Below are positions 7,572 to 16,507 of a stretch of DNA of 64,000 nt, piece by piece; position 1 is the first letter of the stretch, and each line of letters opens with the position of its first letter. Origin of the DNA: Hormoscilla sp. GUM202 (GTDB taxonomy: Bacteria > Cyanobacteriota > Cyanobacteriia > Cyanobacteriales > Desertifilaceae); NCBI GenBank assembly GCA_005518205.2, contig RFFC02000019.1, forward strand, positions 62,567 to 126,566, read 5' to 3'. The position numbers and the translations under genes were made by a program. The notes beneath the pieces were generated by a model. It was given only the letters and a program-made list of their open reading frames with translations. It ran no database searches and was not told where the DNA came from.

Positions 7572-8789
7572 ATGGAAAAAGTAACAATGAAATCAGTTGA
7601 TATTTTTGCAGGTGCAGGAGGCTTAACATTAGGAATTTATAGAGCTGGTTTTCAGCATCAACTTGCAGTTGAATGGAACGATCGAGCTTGCCAAACCTTA
7701 CTTCAAAATAAGCACGATCTGTTTGGAGAACAGATGGCAGTCGCCAGGTGCGATGTCGCGCTGTTTGACTTTTCATCAATAACTGATGACATTGCTCTGT
7801 TAGCTGGAGGACCACCCTGTCAGCCATTTTCTAATGGCGGTCTTCATCGCAGTTTCCAGGATAAAAGAGATATGTTTCCCCAATTTATCCGCGCCGTGCG
7901 TTCATTAAAACCGCAAGCTTTCTTAGTAGAAAATGTTAAAGGTTTGCTACGCAAATCCTTTGCTGAATATTTTCAGTACCTCATCTGGCAACTGACTTAT
8001 CCAGAAATCCCTATTCGCCCTTCAGAACACTGGAACGAACATGCCTTACGCCTGAAGCAGTATGACAGAAAAGGTTTGCAAGACGGTCTTTTCTATAATG
8101 TCACCTTCCGCCTGCTAAACGCTGCTGACTACGGAGTACCCCAGAGGCGCGATCGGGTTTTTATTATTGGGATCCGTTCCGATCTGAAGCAAGAATGGTC
8201 ATTTCCTCAGCCAACCCATTCCCAAGAAGCGCTATTGTATTCACAGTGGGTAACGAGAGAATACTGGGAACAGTTCTCGCTCTCGCCTCCCGAAATACCG
8301 CCTAAAGTCTCCCAGCAGCGAAAATTACAGTCTAGATTATTCCCGCCCGATCGCGTAGCGGCTGCGCAGCAGCATCGCCAGCGATGGTTGACAGTCCGCG
8401 ACGCTATTGACAACTTACCAGACCCCAGGCAAGAGGAAGCTAAAGATATCGGAAATCATAATTTCATTCCCGGTGCGAGACAGTATCCCGGTCATACAGG
8501 CAGTCCCCTGGACGAACCAGCTAAAACCTTGAAAGCAGGGGTTCACGGAGTACCAGGGGGAGAAAACATGATGCGATTAACTGATGGCACTGTCCGGTAT
8601 TTTACAGTGCGGGAGGCAGCGAGACTGCAAACATTTCCCGACTCCTATCGGTTTCCAGTTGCTTGGACGGAGGCAATGCATCAGTTAGGAAATGCCGTTC
8701 CAGTTACCTTATCTGAGATACTGGCTAAACGCATTAAAATAACTTTAAGCTATGCTAGAGATATTTCAAGTCCCGAAGACCCTCGCTGA
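7572..8789 (+). CDS. C5-cytosine DNA methyltransferase (type II, Eco29kI-like system)
   Basis: A 405-residue m5C methyltransferase. The motifs are in canonical order: DIFAGAGG (residues 10-17, AdoMet binding), GGPPCQPFS (79-87, with the catalytic Cys 83), ENV (120-122), QRRDR (191-195), REAARLQTFPD near 350 and QLGNAVP near 376. The target-recognition region lies between about 200 and 330. The overlapping downstream gene is an Eco29kI-like nuclease, so methylation of CCGCGG is the expectation. A 31-base block at 8348-8378, coding DRVAAAQQHR in the variable region, is identical to an intergenic repeat at 61357-61387 (opposite strand), so a repeat seems to have been absorbed in frame. An alternative start is ATG 7587. 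Confidence 0.93.
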   Translation: MEKVTMKSVDIFAGAGGLTLGIYRAGFQHQLAVEWNDRACQTLLQNKHDLFGEQMAVARCDVALFDFSSITDDIALLAGGPPCQPFSNGGLHRSFQDKRDMFPQFIRAVRSLKPQAFLVENVKGLLRKSFAEYFQYLIWQLTYPEIPIRPSEHWNEHALRLKQYDRKGLQDGLFYNVTFRLLNAADYGVPQRRDRVFIIGIRSDLKQEWSFPQPTHSQEALLYSQWVTREYWEQFSLSPPEIPPKVSQQRKLQSRLFPPDRVAAAQQHRQRWLTVRDAIDNLPDPRQEEAKDIGNHNFIPGARQYPGHTGSPLDEPAKTLKAGVHGVPGGENMMRLTDGTVRYFTVREAARLQTFPDSYRFPVAWTEAMHQLGNAVPVTLSEILAKRIKITLSYARDISSPEDPR

Positions 8790-9378
8790 CGATCTACTGG
8801 AATTTTCCGATCGACAAGATTGCTACTCTCTAACGGAAATGGAGGATTTAAAGACAGAACTCAGTCAATATGTGGGAGTTTATGCTCTTTACTATCGCGG
8901 TGCTAATCCACTTTACGCTTGTATCAGCAGAGCGAACTCCGATCGCTGCTGTTTGCCCATCTATATCGGTAAGGCAATAGCCAGTGGTCGCAGAACAGGA
9001 CGTACTCAAGGCAGAACATCTAATCTCTATAATAGACTGAAGGAACACAAAAGGTCAATTGAAAAAGGCGATGGTCTTTCAGTCAGCGAGTTTGAGTTTA
9101 AGGTGGTAGCGATGGAAGTTGATTTAGTGTCTTGGGGAGAGGGGGTGATGATTCGCCATTTCCAACCCGTGTGGAATCAAATTATCGATGGGTTTGGTAA
9201 TCACGACCCGGGTCGGGGAAGATACCAGCAGAAACGTTCAGTTTGGGATTTACTGCATCCCGGTCGCGAGTGGGCCCAGAAGCTAACTAATTTCGACCCT
9301 TTGGATTATACTGCTATTCTCGATCGGGTTGAAGCTCTTTGCCTTGATAGCAGTCAAAGAGTCGGATGTCCAACCTAG
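8752..9378 (+). CDS. Eco29kI-family GIY-YIG restriction endonuclease
   Basis: A 208-residue protein matching Eco29kI-type enzymes. It has GVYALYY (42-48) and IYIGKA (70-75) of the GIY-YIG core, RLKEH (95-99), WGEG with the metal-binding Glu 130, PVWN with Asn 142, and the family tail GFGNHDPG plus WDLLHPGREWA (165-175). Eco29kI cuts CCGCGG; the same specificity is likely but unproven. The start overlaps the methyltransferase gene by 38 bp, giving translational coupling and making this one R-M operon. All key residues are present, so the enzyme looks intact. CCGCGG occurs in the window (for example about 6229, 9976, 13985 and 45321), which is tolerable only if methylated. Confidence 0.9.
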   Translation: MLEIFQVPKTLADDLLEFSDRQDCYSLTEMEDLKTELSQYVGVYALYYRGANPLYACISRANSDRCCLPIYIGKAIASGRRTGRTQGRTSNLYNRLKEHKRSIEKGDGLSVSEFEFKVVAMEVDLVSWGEGVMIRHFQPVWNQIIDGFGNHDPGRGRYQQKRSVWDLLHPGREWAQKLTNFDPLDYTAILDRVEALCLDSSQRVGCPT

Positions 9379-9452
9379 ATCGAGTTGGCATAATATTTAT
9401 TTCTGTCATGCTGCACTAGATTATGATGGCGAGAGAGTGCATTGATGATGCC

Positions 9453-9486
9453 AGGAATAAAGCCCGCCGGCGCGGGCTTTATTCCT
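9453..9486. terminator. bidirectional terminator-like hairpin
   Basis: A perfect 15-bp stem (AGGAATAAAGCCCGC, a 4-base loop, and its complement) between the convergent restriction gene and the hydroxylase/SDR gene. It contains the stop codon of the minus-strand gene. A strong GC core with A/T flanks on both sides suits termination in both directions. Confidence 0.7.
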
Positions 9487-10771
9487 TTAGCCCCACCCTA
9501 AAGGGTGAGGGTTCCGATGAGGGCATGGTAGTGGTAACTACATTCAAATCAGCCGCCTGACGACTAAACAACTTAAAGTAGAGAGCAACCCAGAATTCTT
9601 TAATCGGAAATGCTACCAAGGTCAAAGGATTGATGGTGACAATGATATTGCGCAAATCTGCTTTAGCAGATTTGACAATTTGCTTTGCTACCCAGTCAGG
9701 TGACATTACCCCAATAGGATTCAGGTTACTCTTAAATGGTCCTAAAATTAGTTTACGCACTACACAGGGTGCATCTAAACGCCGCAAGGTGACTAAGTCC
9801 CCGATCGCCCGTTTAGTCAGTTCATAGAGGGGACTGAAAGCGGGACCCACTTCTGCTTCGGAGGTATTGACCCAAACTTCTTTACGTGCTATATCTTGGT
9901 TACTGCGGACCGTGGTGAAGAACAGTTCCATCAGTCGCCAACTGGAAAAAGTATTGACTTCGTAGGAGAGGCCGATCGCCTCTTTAGTCCTCTGTCCGCG
10001 GACATTAATCCCGTGATTGAGAATCAGAATATCTACCTTTTCTAACACCGAAGCCAAATCAGATTCTTGACCAATTTGCCAAGTTATGGTATCCACAGTA
10101 AAACTGTCACCATCTACAGTTAAAGTAACGGGCTGATTTTGGGAAGAGAGGGCGATAACTTTAGCATCCGCTTGGTGCAGATGCAGGAGAAGCGATCGGC
10201 CCATAGTTCCGGAAGCGCCCGTAACAGCAATAGTTTTGCCTTTGAGGGAAAGTGCTGTACCCATAAGTCGATCTACGAAAGTAAAAACACCGCAAAAGTA
10301 AGCATTTTGGTTGTCAAAGTGATGCCGCCAGTGGTAAGGTCGATTTACCAACCAACGGGAAGGTGGGGAGAGAAAAGGTCCCGATCGATGAGTGCCATCC
10401 GTGATTTCATCCGCCCGAGGGAACCCAGTCCCACGGGCGATCGCGCCCATCACGAAGCTCAAACTATAGACCGAACCCGCGATCGCGGCCAGATGCTGTC
10501 CGGGAGTACAAATATAGGCTAAACACCATAATAGCAGACCAAAGAGCAGCATCACCAAAGATTCTGGCAGATCGTGGAACCAGTTAGCTTGTCGATAGAT
10601 GATATCACTAACAGGAGTTAGATCCGGACGGAAGACGCGATGATGCCAAACATGCAACCGATAGAGGGGTTGCCAAGAATGGGAGAGGACGTGGTACAGA
10701 TCTCGGACCAGTTCTACCCAGAGAACCGAACCGAGTCCCCACGCCCCTGTGACTATCCAAGCAGTTACCAT
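9479..10771 (-). CDS. sterol desaturase/fatty acid hydroxylase-like domain fused to short-chain dehydrogenase
   Basis: A 430-residue two-domain protein. Residues 1-170 are membranous, with histidine clusters HVWHH (41-45) and YHWRHHF near 166, as in the di-iron sterol desaturase/hydroxylase superfamily. From about 178 a Rossmann domain begins (GKTIAVTGASGTMGR) with NHG and Y-x-x-x-K (YELTK), the signature of SDR oxidoreductases. This fusion is known in cyanobacteria, but the substrate is not established; a lipid or carotenoid-like molecule would be a guess. The gene is convergent with the R-M operon. Confidence 0.8.
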   Translation of the reverse strand: MVTAWIVTGAWGLGSVLWVELVRDLYHVLSHSWQPLYRLHVWHHRVFRPDLTPVSDIIYRQANWFHDLPESLVMLLFGLLLWCLAYICTPGQHLAAIAGSVYSLSFVMGAIARGTGFPRADEITDGTHRSGPFLSPPSRWLVNRPYHWRHHFDNQNAYFCGVFTFVDRLMGTALSLKGKTIAVTGASGTMGRSLLLHLHQADAKVIALSSQNQPVTLTVDGDSFTVDTITWQIGQESDLASVLEKVDILILNHGINVRGQRTKEAIGLSYEVNTFSSWRLMELFFTTVRSNQDIARKEVWVNTSEAEVGPAFSPLYELTKRAIGDLVTLRRLDAPCVVRKLILGPFKSNLNPIGVMSPDWVAKQIVKSAKADLRNIIVTINPLTLVAFPIKEFWVALYFKLFSRQAADLNVVTTTMPSSEPSPFRVGLKE

Positions 10772-10801
10772 ACTAAATCCTACGTCCCTTCAGTTATCCC
10801 G

Positions 10802-10850
10802 CCGGGGGTTCAAACCCCCGCGTCATAGCTCAAGTCGGTTAAAACCGACT
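10802..10850. repeat. interspersed repeat (GGGGGTTCAAACCCCC family), copy 1
   Basis: Two hairpins in a row: GGGGGTTCAAACCCCC and, after CGTCATAGCTCA, AGTCGGTTAAAACCGACT. A reverse-oriented, more degraded copy is at 17651-17699. Confidence 0.75.
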
Positions 10851-11054
10851 AATACAATTATGCTAAACTAATTGTAGCCAACCTTTACAAAATTGTATAA
10901 TCAACCAGGTTTTTGGCAAAACCTGTTTTCTGGGCTACTGGCAATGTCCATAGCTAACATTTCGATGAGGGCGATCGCCTCTCATTCCCGAATCCCAGAC
11001 AACCCAGATCGCTTTCATGCTATCATAGGAGCGGGTAACTCAACAGAGGTAAAG

Positions 11055-11347
11055 ATGACAACTACTATTGACATTGGGACAATGATTGTCTCTACTCCCG
11101 GAACCTGTGGAGGGCGTCCGAGAATTGCCGGAACCAGGATGTCCGTCCAAAACATCGCCATAGACTATAAGGCAGGGATGAGTCCAAAAGAAATTGTCTC
11201 CGAATTTCCACAATTGACCCGGTAGCACAGGTTTATGCAGCCTTAGCTTACTATCATGCTAACAAAGATCGGATCGAAGCGGATATAGCAGAATATTACG
11301 CTGAGTGCGCTCGTTTGGAAGCTGAATGGAAAGCGGGGAAACTGTAA
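11055..11347 (+). pseudogene. DUF433 antitoxin, frameshifted
   Basis: From ATG 11055 the frame reads MTTTIDIGTMIVSTPGTCGG, then RPRIAGTRMSVQ and a HTH-like region typical of DUF433 antitoxins. It stops early at 11225 because of an indel near 11215. The correct continuation (AQVYAALAYYHANKDRIEAD) lies in the next frame and ends at TAA 11345-11347, which overlaps the toxin start. The paralogue at 12817 gives the intact ending, so the frameshift is well supported. Confidence 0.8.
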
Positions 11348-11712
11348 TGAGCCAGATTTGTTTATATTTTGATGAAGATGCTGGCAACCGTTCATTGATA
11401 GAAGCCTTACAAAACTCTGCTGTAGATGCGATGACGACTCAGGATGCAAACAGACTTCGGTCTGATGACGAAGAGCAGTTAATCTGGGCAACTGCTCGCG
11501 TCATCTATAGCTTCAATATGGGAGATTTTTGTCGTCTGCACAAAATGTATCTGGAACAAGGGAGAGAACATGCAGGCATTATTCTAGCATCAAAGCAGAG
11601 TTACTCCATAGGACAACAATTGCGGGGACTTCTAAGATTGATGGCCGATCGTTCAGCAGAGGACATGAGAAATCAACTTGTGTTTCTCAGTGCTTACATT
11701 AGAGATGAGTAA
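11347..11712 (+). CDS. DUF5615 PIN-like toxin
   Basis: A 121-residue protein beginning MSQICLYFDEDAGNRSLIEA, with an acidic N-terminal motif (FDEDA), as in the DUF5615 family of PIN-like proteins. These pair with DUF433 antitoxins; ribonuclease activity is presumed from the PIN fold. Its ATG shares one base with the antitoxin stop (TAATG). The reading frame is full length although its own antitoxin is broken; the intact DUF433 paralogue at 12817 might substitute. Confidence 0.8.
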   Translation: MSQICLYFDEDAGNRSLIEALQNSAVDAMTTQDANRLRSDDEEQLIWATARVIYSFNMGDFCRLHKMYLEQGREHAGIILASKQSYSIGQQLRGLLRLMADRSAEDMRNQLVFLSAYIRDE

Positions 11713-11865
11713 ACCTAGATTGTATGGTGCCTTACTACTTTTATTCTGAGAAAGGCGATCGCCCTTGAATTAATCCCTCAAAATTACCTCGCCAGTACGC
11801 GAACTCTGTCCCAAAGCGGAACTAATTGCTTCTGGGCGCGATCGCCCCAAACCTCTTCTCGCGAC

Positions 11866-12102
11866 TTACCCTTTCAGCGCTGTCATCATCTGGGCAAATG
11901 AAATCCGTTCTGGTTCCGGTTTTAGTGCCGCTGACAGGGTGAGATGACCAGAAGCGATCGCCATACACATCCGCAGTAAATAAAGTTCATACAGCATGTC
12001 GTCTGTAGGAAAGTCCTGGCGGGCGATTTCAGACAATAACGCCAACTGTTCCGGACTAAGTTTCGCTTCTTCAGCGACATTCTCATAGTCAAAATAACGC
12101 AT
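11866..12102 (-). CDS. small protein downstream of a PIN toxin, probable antitoxin partner
   Basis: A 78-residue acidic, helical protein (MRYFDYENVAEEAKLSPEQL...). It follows the PIN gene on the same strand after 11 bp. No family is recognised. By position it should be the antitoxin or an accessory of the PIN module. A degraded copy of its 3' part and of the PIN gene's 3' end is present around 17504-17604. Confidence 0.6.
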   Translation of the reverse strand: MRYFDYENVAEEAKLSPEQLALLSEIARQDFPTDDMLYELYLLRMCMAIASGHLTLSAALKPEPERISFAQMMTALKG

Positions 12103-12113
12103 TTCTACCTCCT

Positions 12114-12563
12114 CTAGATTTCTGGGGGTGCTATAATCTCAATCGTTCGCAAACTAAGGGAAACATTCACCTCATTTACTTTTGCCTTGCGACGTAAGTT
12201 GACTAAGTGCTTGAAATTCCAAGCTAGCACAAAATCATGGTTGTTCAACACCGCAGCCGCAATATGAGCAGCATCATTGAACATTGTTCCGGTGAAAACT
12301 CCCGCCTCAATATATTTATTCGCCAAAGCGATTATCTCCGGCGTAATCGGGTAGATGGTGACGCCCTCCAGTAAATTGAGCAATTTCTGCCGTAGCTCCA
12401 GATCGCTTGTCCGACTGAGCTCTTGGCGAGCTAATTCAGAAGTGGCTACATCAAATTCAGATAGACGAGACCAAAACTCATGGGTTTGTGTTTGACGCTC
12501 CTTGACATTATCATCGTAATAAGCACTGAATACCGATGTATCCAGATAAACTTTTAGTTTCAT
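12114..12563 (-). CDS. PIN-domain ribonuclease toxin
   Basis: A 149-residue protein starting MKLKVYLDTSVFSAYYDD: the first PIN aspartate is Asp 8. It has ELARQEL (a conserved Glu near 47) and NDAAHIAAAV, with Asp near 97, then DFVLAWNFKHL. Together these give the acidic quartet expected of VapC-like Mg-dependent ribonucleases. Toxin precedes the small partner gene. Reading frame and length are normal. Confidence 0.85.
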   Translation of the reverse strand: MKLKVYLDTSVFSAYYDDNVKERQTQTHEFWSRLSEFDVATSELARQELSRTSDLELRQKLLNLLEGVTIYPITPEIIALANKYIEAGVFTGTMFNDAAHIAAAVLNNHDFVLAWNFKHLVNLRRKAKVNEVNVSLSLRTIEIIAPPEI

Positions 12564-12609
12564 TTCACCTTAACTCCAGTTTTAAAATAGGGCATTAGCA
12601 ATTGGAGGG

Positions 12610-12656
12610 TCGTTTCCAGAGATGCCCACCCCTAGGGTGGGCACTCTCGGAAACGA
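12610..12656. repeat. palindromic repeat (TCGTTTCCAGAGA family), intergenic copy
   Basis: 47 bp with outer arms TCGTTTCC and GGAAACGA and inner arms GCCCACCC / GGGTGGGC. The same element is inside the coding gene 200 bp downstream (12874-12920). Confidence 0.85.
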
Positions 12657-12816
12657 TAGGATTGATTTTAATATTTGTGACCCTTTTTTTGCCACTACCC
12701 TACTTACCAGGCGATCTGTAAGGATATTCCTCCAGTGCGATCGCACCTTTTTCTATAATCATAAAACTCCGATATTTCATGCTATCATATTATCAGGTAA
12801 ATAAACCGAGGTAAAG

Positions 12817-13149
12817 ATGACAACTACCATCAACATTGGGACAATGATTGTCTCTACTCCCGGAACCTGTGGGTCGTTTCCAGAGATGCCCACCCTAGGG
12901 GTGGGCAATCTCGGAAACGAAATGAGAATTGCCGGAACCAGAATGTCTGTCCCTACATTGATCGTAGACTATAGGGCGGGGATGAGTCCAGAAAAAATCG
13001 TCGAGGAATTTCCACATTTGACTTTAGCACAGGTTTATGCAGCTTTGGCTTATTATCATGCTAACAAAGATCGGATCGAAGCGGATATAGTAAAATATTA
13101 CTCAGAGTGCGATCGCTTGTCATCTGAATGGAAAGCGGGGAAACTGTAA
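12817..13149 (+). CDS. DUF433 antitoxin with an in-frame palindromic repeat
   Basis: A 110-residue paralogue of the broken antitoxin at 11055. Where the paralogue has C-GGRP-RIAGTRMS, this one has GSFPEMPTLGVGNLGNEM between C and RIAGTRMS: 18 codons in place of 4, a net gain of 42 bases from the TCGTTTCCAGAGA repeat. The frame is kept and the rest of the protein, including the C-terminal toxin-binding half, is intact. The toxin that should follow is reduced to ATGAGCCAGATATTTGATCG and a stop, so this is an orphan antitoxin. Confidence 0.82.
   Translation: MTTTINIGTMIVSTPGTCGSFPEMPTLGVGNLGNEMRIAGTRMSVPTLIVDYRAGMSPEKIVEEFPHLTLAQVYAALAYYHANKDRIEADIVKYYSECDRLSSEWKAGKL
12874..12920. repeat. palindromic repeat (TCGTTTCCAGAGA family) inside a coding gene
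   Basis: The same 47-bp palindrome as at 12610, differing at a few inner positions, lying wholly within the DUF433 reading frame. It codes SFPEMPTLGVGNLGNE. Confidence 0.88.
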
Positions 13150-13559
13150 TGAGCCAGATATTTGATCGTGATAGATTAGATGACAGGTAGCAATGTTAAA
13201 TCAATATGAAATCGCGCCACCCGATCGCCTCTCTTCCCGATCTACCCAACTTCCTAATACTGACAGGCTTCACTGCCGGACTAGAACTCACTGGTCACCG
13301 GTCATAAGTGACCGCTCGCCGGTCAATGGTCACTGTTTCCAGCGAGTTTGGCTGGGTTGAGTACCGCTCATCAGTGGAGTACAATTATGCATAGTATCGT
13401 TCCCTGTGATGGGCCTAGGCCGCTCGATCGCGATAAGTTGCGATTGAAAATAAACTTATGGTAAAGTAGATATATCTGCTAACTTCCCCGATCTCAAAAA
13501 ATAAACTTATGGTAAAGTAGATATATCTGCTAACTTCCCCGATCTCATAGCTGAGTAGG
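13150..13559. other. 410-bp stretch with toxin remnant and 50-bp tandem repeat
   Basis: Starts with the 13-codon remnant of a DUF5615 gene. A patch of GGTCAC/GTGACC palindromes follows at 13290-13340. Then a unit of about 50 bp (AAATAAACTTATGGTAAAGT...GATCTCA) occurs twice in tandem at 13447-13496 and 13498-13547, directly before the helicase start. The tandem units each contain TATGGTAAAGT and could carry a promoter. Confidence 0.6.
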
Positions 13560-15623
13560 ATGTCCCATCAAAGCCGCTACCTTCGCTCGAAACGCCTCAG
13601 ATCCGCCCTATGGTATGCCGCCGACGGCAAATGCCAACTTTGCGGGTGCGACCTGCCTCCAGACTGGCACGCAGACCACATCGAACGGTGGGCAGAAACT
13701 CACAGAACCAATGTCCACGAAATGCAAGCTTTATGTCCTAAATGTCATCAGGAAAAAACAGCTGAGGAAAACAAGCACATGAAGAGTGAAAACTACAAAC
13801 AACACAAACAACTCGATCTATTTGAATCGCCCACAGAGCCTATTAAACTGAGAAGGCACCAAAAGGAGTTTCTGGAAATATGCAAACTCTTAAAGGGAGG
13901 TGAGCCGATCGGGAAAATTATCATGCTGGTTACTCCCGGAGGCGGTAAGAGTTTAATTCCCGTCATTGCTGCTGCACAACTGATTCCGCGGGCCTCTGGG
14001 GGTGGCTTCCACGGGACTATTGCCGATGCCATATGTTGGGTGGTTCCCAGACTAAATTTGCAAGCTCAAGCGGAACGGAACTTTGAAGATTCGTATTTCA
14101 AAGAACAGCTCGATCATCAGCACAGAATTCGGGCAAATAATAATGAACCTAACCCATGTAAAGGAACTTCTGGCTATGTAGCCACCTACCACGCAATTTT
14201 TTCCAATCCTGACCTTCATGCTCAAGAGCTACAGCGTAAGCGTTATATTTTAGTGCTGGATGAGTTCCATCATGTTGAGGAAGGTAGCCCGTGGCATCAA
14301 GCATTACAACCATTAGTTGATAGCGCGGTTTTGGTAGTTCTAGTCACTGGCACTCATAAGCGGGGAGATGGCAAACCAATTGCCTTTATGCCCTATAAAT
14401 AAATTAATGGCGATCGCCTGACTCCCGATCTGTCTAATAGTCAAGATGCAAGGGTCATTCGTTACACGCGAGAGGATGCCCTTAGAGAGGAGGCGATCGT
14501 TCCCCTTCATTTTGAACTTCAAGATGGGGAGGCTGAGTGGGTAGATAAAGAAGGACAGGTTTGTGCAGCAGAAAGTATTGCCGAGGCTGGAGGAGATACA
14601 AACGCAGCAATTTGGACAGCTCTCAATACCGAATATGCTTATAATCTTTTGACAAAGTCAGTCGAACATTGGCAAAAACATAAAGCCATCAACCCACGTT
14701 CTAAACTCCTGGTAATTGCACCATCAATTACTAAAGCTAAGGAATATATACAGTGGCTTAAGGACTTAGGAATAAAAGCATTAAAAGCGACGAGCGATGA
14801 ATCAAAAGAAGCTCAAACAGCCATTGAAAAATTCAAGAAACACCGCGTTCATGGAAATACAAAGACAAGGGATGCCGTTGATGTCTTGGTAACGGTACAA
14901 ATGGCTTATGAAGGGCTTGATGTTCCTGCCATCACTCATATTGCCTGTTTGACTCGCATAAGAAGTGAACCTTGGCTCGAACAAGCCTGGGCAAGAGCAG
15001 CTAGAGTTGATAAAGAAGCCGGACAACTGAAAACTGAGGGAATCATTTTTGTTCCCGATGACGAATTAGCTCAGAACTGTATCGAAAAGATACTTGCAGA
15101 ACAAGAGCCAATTCTCAAGGAAAGAGAACAAAAGCCGCGAGAAACCGGTCAAGGTAATGATCGCCAAGATGAGGATCCAGATCGGCCAAGAGATAATGCT
15201 ATTCTCCCACTAACATCTGACTTGACAAGAGCGAGAGCCTTGGATTTAAGTAGTGGAGAAAGAGTTGACTATCTTGAAACGGAAGAAATCCAATGGGCTA
15301 TGCAAGAAAGTGATATTTCGGGAATTAGCACCATGAAAATGAAACAGTTTTATGATTTGTTGAACAGTCGGAAAACCGGAGAAGAAAACTACGATCGAGG
15401 GTTGGGAGGAAAAGAAACTTTGACTCCCCGAGAAGAAGAGAAGAGAATGCGGGATGGGATCGAAAAATATGTTCGGAGCTATGAATGGAAAAATAACCGA
15501 GAACATGGAACCTTAAACTCCGAGATTGTGATAAACTTTAAAAAGTCCAGAAAAAGTATGACACTAGAGGAATTGAGGAAGGTGTCGGCATGGCTACAAA
15601 ACAACTATCCAATGGGAGATTGA
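13560..15623 (+). pseudogene. HNH-SF2 helicase fusion with one in-frame stop
   Basis: One reading frame of 687 codons, broken only by a TAA at 14400-14402 (codon 281). The N-terminus is an HNH/zinc domain: CQLC (25-28), ADH (38-40), CPKC (59-62). Next comes a superfamily-2 ATPase: TPGGGKS (125-131, Walker A), DEFHH (234-238, DEAD-like box), VTGT (262-265, motif III). After the stop comes the second RecA lobe, with LLVIAPS, AYEGLDVP and WARAARVDK (motif VI-like). A charged C-terminal domain follows. The next gene overlaps by 34 bp. Nuclease-helicase fusions of this shape fit DNA restriction or repair, but I cannot name the family. The two halves could still be made separately (a start at 14649), the stop could be read through, or it is a recent nonsense mutation. 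Confidence 0.8.
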
Positions 15624-16405
15624 AAGGGTACATAGAAACTTTAGGAAATGCTGGAAACTTCTATGCACCTTCTGGAACGCGCCCTTGGGCAATTGCTGTC
15701 AGGTCAGAGCTGCAATCACTTTGGCATGATGCCAAGTTTAATGCTCAACAGTTAAAATCATGGCGCGACTTAATGAAGCAGCACGCAGGCTATCGCCAAC
15801 TTGTTAACAAGGACGGAAAAGCATTTAGCAGTTATGAAGAATTCTGCCAGGCTAAACCGCCCTTTGGATTAGGTTGCGCTCCGTCAGATATCGATCAAAT
15901 CATTCAGGAACTGGAATTAGTTGATGCCAAGACGTTTGAGGTAGAGGATACCCGGGCTGCGCCCGACCCACCGAAGCCAAGTGCTGGCCCAGATCTAACG
16001 GGCGAAGGTCCTAGTCGAGAGGGATCTTTGCAGAGGTTTTCTAAGCTAGTTCAATCTTGTCCAGAAAATCAGCCTATTAATGCCGCCAAGATTGGGGCAC
16101 ACTTGAAAATCTCAATCAGAACAGCACATACCTGGAGGAAACGGTGGCTGGATCTGGGATGGATTGAACCATTACCGAGTAAAAAACGCGGCTATTACCA
16201 GATCGCGGCTCGGGGACGGAAAGTGGTAAAAGATTGGTTAGAAAAAGCGCAATCTGCTACAATAAATGGTGAATTATGGCTATCCATACCTCGCCACAAC
16301 CCCAAGAAAGCAGGAGAGCAGCTGATTAAATCTTTTGACTCCGAGCAACTAAGAGAACTTCACAAGCTAATTGGAGAATCACTAAAGCAGGAGTCGAAAA
16401 GCTAG
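15590..16405 (+). CDS. uncharacterised protein with C-terminal winged helix, partner of the HNH helicase
   Basis: A 271-residue protein. A central region (about 163-225) reads like a winged helix (ISIRTAHTWRKRWLDLGWIE, then GYYQIAARGRKVV), so DNA binding is likely. The N-terminal part has no recognised domain, and residues 120-145 are Pro/Gly-rich and probably a linker. It starts inside the helicase gene in another frame (34-bp overlap), which implies translational coupling and joint function. Intact, unlike its partner. Confidence 0.65.
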   Translation: MATKQLSNGRLKGYIETLGNAGNFYAPSGTRPWAIAVRSELQSLWHDAKFNAQQLKSWRDLMKQHAGYRQLVNKDGKAFSSYEEFCQAKPPFGLGCAPSDIDQIIQELELVDAKTFEVEDTRAAPDPPKPSAGPDLTGEGPSREGSLQRFSKLVQSCPENQPINAAKIGAHLKISIRTAHTWRKRWLDLGWIEPLPSKKRGYYQIAARGRKVVKDWLEKAQSATINGELWLSIPRHNPKKAGEQLIKSFDSEQLRELHKLIGESLKQESKS

Positions 16406-16507
16406 ACGGATTGCTGAGGGTAAGAACATGTCTGTGGTAATTGCATTAGGGCGATCGCCCCAGACATAACCCAGTCCATCAGCAGTGGTACAATTTTTTA
16501 TAGACGT

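Noticed and set aside
10802-10850. GGTTCAAACCCCC resembling a tRNA T-arm
   Set aside because: No acceptor, D or anticodon arm fits around it, and the block recurs as an interspersed repeat at 17651.
13447-13547. Two 50-bp direct repeats as a possible CRISPR
   Set aside because: The units are adjacent with no spacer and there are only two; it is a tandem duplication.
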